Below, one piece after another: positions 5,383-6,595 of a stretch of 6,595 bases of DNA (the stretch's first letter is position 1; the number at the start of each line of letters is the position of its first letter). The DNA is from Mollicutes bacterium (GTDB taxonomy: Bacteria > Bacillota_I > Bacilli_A > RF39 > UBA660). A program made the translations under genes and the position numbers. The notes below the pieces were generated by a model. The model saw only the letters and a list, made by a program, of their open reading frames with translations, was not told the origin of the DNA and searched no databases. Location: contig JAAZHN010000046.1 of the NCBI GenBank assembly GCA_012510695.1, forward strand, positions 1-6,595, given 5' to 3'.

Positions 5383-6595
5383 CTAATTTTCTTGTGGTTT
5401 TAGAACCATTTTTTTAGTTTTCTTTTTACTATTAACATTTTCTTTAATAGCAAAGTCTACTGTTCTGTCTTCTTTAGAAGCTCCGATGACTTTAATTCTT
5501 ACATAAGAACCAATTTTTAATGTGCTGTTAAGACTTTTGCAGTTAAGAGTTCTTCTTTCACTGTCAAATTTATATTTGCCACCACAAACTTGACTAAACG
5601 AAACACGTCCAATAATATTTTCGGTAGTTTTAACTAATATTCCACATTTATCAATATCTATAATTACTCCATTTCGGTATTCGCCTAAATGATCTTCCAT
5701 ATAAGCAGCCATATTCATCATAACTGTTTCTTTTTCGGCATTATCTGAACTTAATTCACGGCTTGTTACATGAACCGCTATTTGTTGTAATTCTTTTTCT
5801 AAATCCACTAAAGATTCATAAGAATAATCAAAACCACTTTCTAGTTTATCTAATAAATATTGTAATTCTAAATCAACAACTCTTCTAATCGGAGCAGTTA
5901 CTTGGGCATAGTGATCAAGGGCTAAACCATAATGTCCAATTGGTTTTGTTGAATAGCCAGCTCTTTTTAAACCCCTTAAGATTAGAGAAGAAATAATTGG
6001 GAATTCTTTATGATGAGATAACTGTTTTAAAATATATTGTAAACTTTTTGGATTACCAACATTTCTTAAATTTCTTGTTTTAAATCCTAAGGTATTAATA
6101 AAATTAACCGCGTTTTTAATTTCTTCTTCCTCAGGTTCTTCATGAATTCGATTAATAAGTGGTATTCCTAAATGGCTTAAATAAATTGCAGTATTTTCAT
6201 TAGCTTGAAGCATGAAGTTTTTTATCATTTTCTCGGCAGTTTTCTCATCTCTTATAACAAAATCTTTAATTTTATCGTCTTGGTCAATTTCAAATTCTAT
6301 ATCACTACTAGCAAAATCTAGGCAACCTCTATCAATTCTTTTTGCATCAAGTTGGTTTGATAAATGTTCTAAATCTTTTAAAAGTTTTAGATAAGGTTCA
6401 TAACCAGGCACCATATTATTATCTTCTAATACTTTATTAACATTTTCATAAGTCATTTTTATGTTTGAATTAATAACAGCTAAATGAGTATTAAAATCAA
6501 CTACATTACCATCAGGATCATACTCAATTACATAACTTCTTACTAAGCGATCACAATTTTCATTTAATGAACATATCCCATTAGCGATTTCTTCA
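5383..6595 (-). CDS. rnr: Ribonuclease R, C-terminal half (5' end outside window)
   Basis: The reading frame is open to the right edge: 46 codons precede the Met at 6456, which is therefore internal, and 403 residues are visible. The added part carries NGICSLNENCDR, the classic RNase R/RNase II signature. RNase R is a processive 3'-5' exoribonuclease that degrades structured RNA. Numbering from the window edge: the rest of the RNB domain runs to about 245 and contains INSNIKMTYENVNKVL, IPLINRIHEEP and IGHYGLALDHYAQVTAPIRR. A C-terminal S1 RNA-binding domain lies at about 304-387, then a short Lys-rich tail. The catalytic Asp cluster lies upstream, out of view. The usual FTSPIRRYxDLxxHR motif reads VTAPIRRVVDLELQY, keeping the SPIR-type Arg (Arg237) but losing the terminal His-Arg. 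The gene ends at TAG, 7 nt beyond a bidirectional terminator. Confidence 0.92.
   Translation of the reverse strand, partial: EEIANGICSLNENCDRLVRSYVIEYDPDGNVVDFNTHLAVINSNIKMTYENVNKVLEDNNMVPGYEPYLKLLKDLEHLSNQLDAKRIDRGCLDFASSDIEFEIDQDDKIKDFVIRDEKTAEKMIKNFMLQANENTAIYLSHLGIPLINRIHEEPEEEEIKNAVNFINTLGFKTRNLRNVGNPKSLQYILKQLSHHKEFPIISSLILRGLKRAGYSTKPIGHYGLALDHYAQVTAPIRRVVDLELQYLLDKLESGFDYSYESLVDLEKELQQIAVHVTSRELSSDNAEKETVMMNMAAYMEDHLGEYRNGVIIDIDKCGILVKTTENIIGRVSFSQVCGGKYKFDSERRTLNCKSLNSTLKIGSYVRIKVIGASKEDRTVDFAIKENVNSKKKTKKMVLKPQEN

Noticed and set aside
6212..6394. Open frame of 60 codons on the + strand inside the RNase R gene
   Set aside because: It is antisense to conserved RNB-domain coding sequence, Ser/Phe-rich as expected from AT-rich antisense, with no supporting signals.
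6454..6456. ATG at 6456-6454 (- strand) as the true start of the RNase R gene
   Set aside because: The 46 codons upstream are open and encode the conserved NGICSLNxxxDR signature, so this Met is internal.

Overview
This is a strongly AT-rich, gene-dense stretch of a low-GC Gram-positive (Bacilli-like) genome. Its polyglycerolphosphate lipoteichoic acid (LTA) synthase family gene, GGAGG-type ribosome sites, TTA/AAA-heavy codon use and RNase R all point that way. Trp is TGG throughout, and TGA ends the acetyltransferase gene, so the standard bacterial code fits better than a Mycoplasma-type code. An uncultured gut-type Bacilli or Erysipelotrichia-like lineage would fit, but that placement is inference.

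Left block (1-2955, + strand): four tightly packed genes. They are the 3' part of an LTA synthase/phosphoglycerol transferase, an S66 (LD-carboxypeptidase/MccF-like) peptidase, a dCMP deaminase and a YfcE-type metallophosphoesterase. Gaps are 14 nt, 1 nt and a 1-nt overlap, so they probably form one transcript. It ends at a hairpin-plus-T-tract terminator at 2929-2955. Envelope polymer synthesis, peptidoglycan turnover and nucleotide metabolism are combined here.

Middle block (2914-4035, - strand): a primary-like sigma-70 family factor, convergent with the left block and overlapping its last gene by 8 nt. It has regions 1.2, 2, 3, the region 3.2 finger and 4, but unusual residues in the promoter-reading helices. 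It also carries a C-terminal extension of about 100 residues that resembles a second, degenerate region 4.

Right block (4036-5375, + strand): a 63-nt divergent intergenic region holds two back-to-back extended -10 promoters arranged as a near-perfect 20-bp palindrome. The rightward promoter drives a GNAT acetyltransferase, a Nudix hydrolase (ATGA overlap) and a membrane-anchored DUF3221-like protein. A bidirectional terminator (5350-5375) separates this unit from the convergent 3' half of RNase R (5383 to the right edge, - strand).

No RNA genes, mobile elements, CRISPR arrays or obvious defence cassette were seen. No stretch longer than 300 bases lacks a gene. Most of the content is ordinary housekeeping. 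The sigma factor and its promoter region are the parts most worth a second look.
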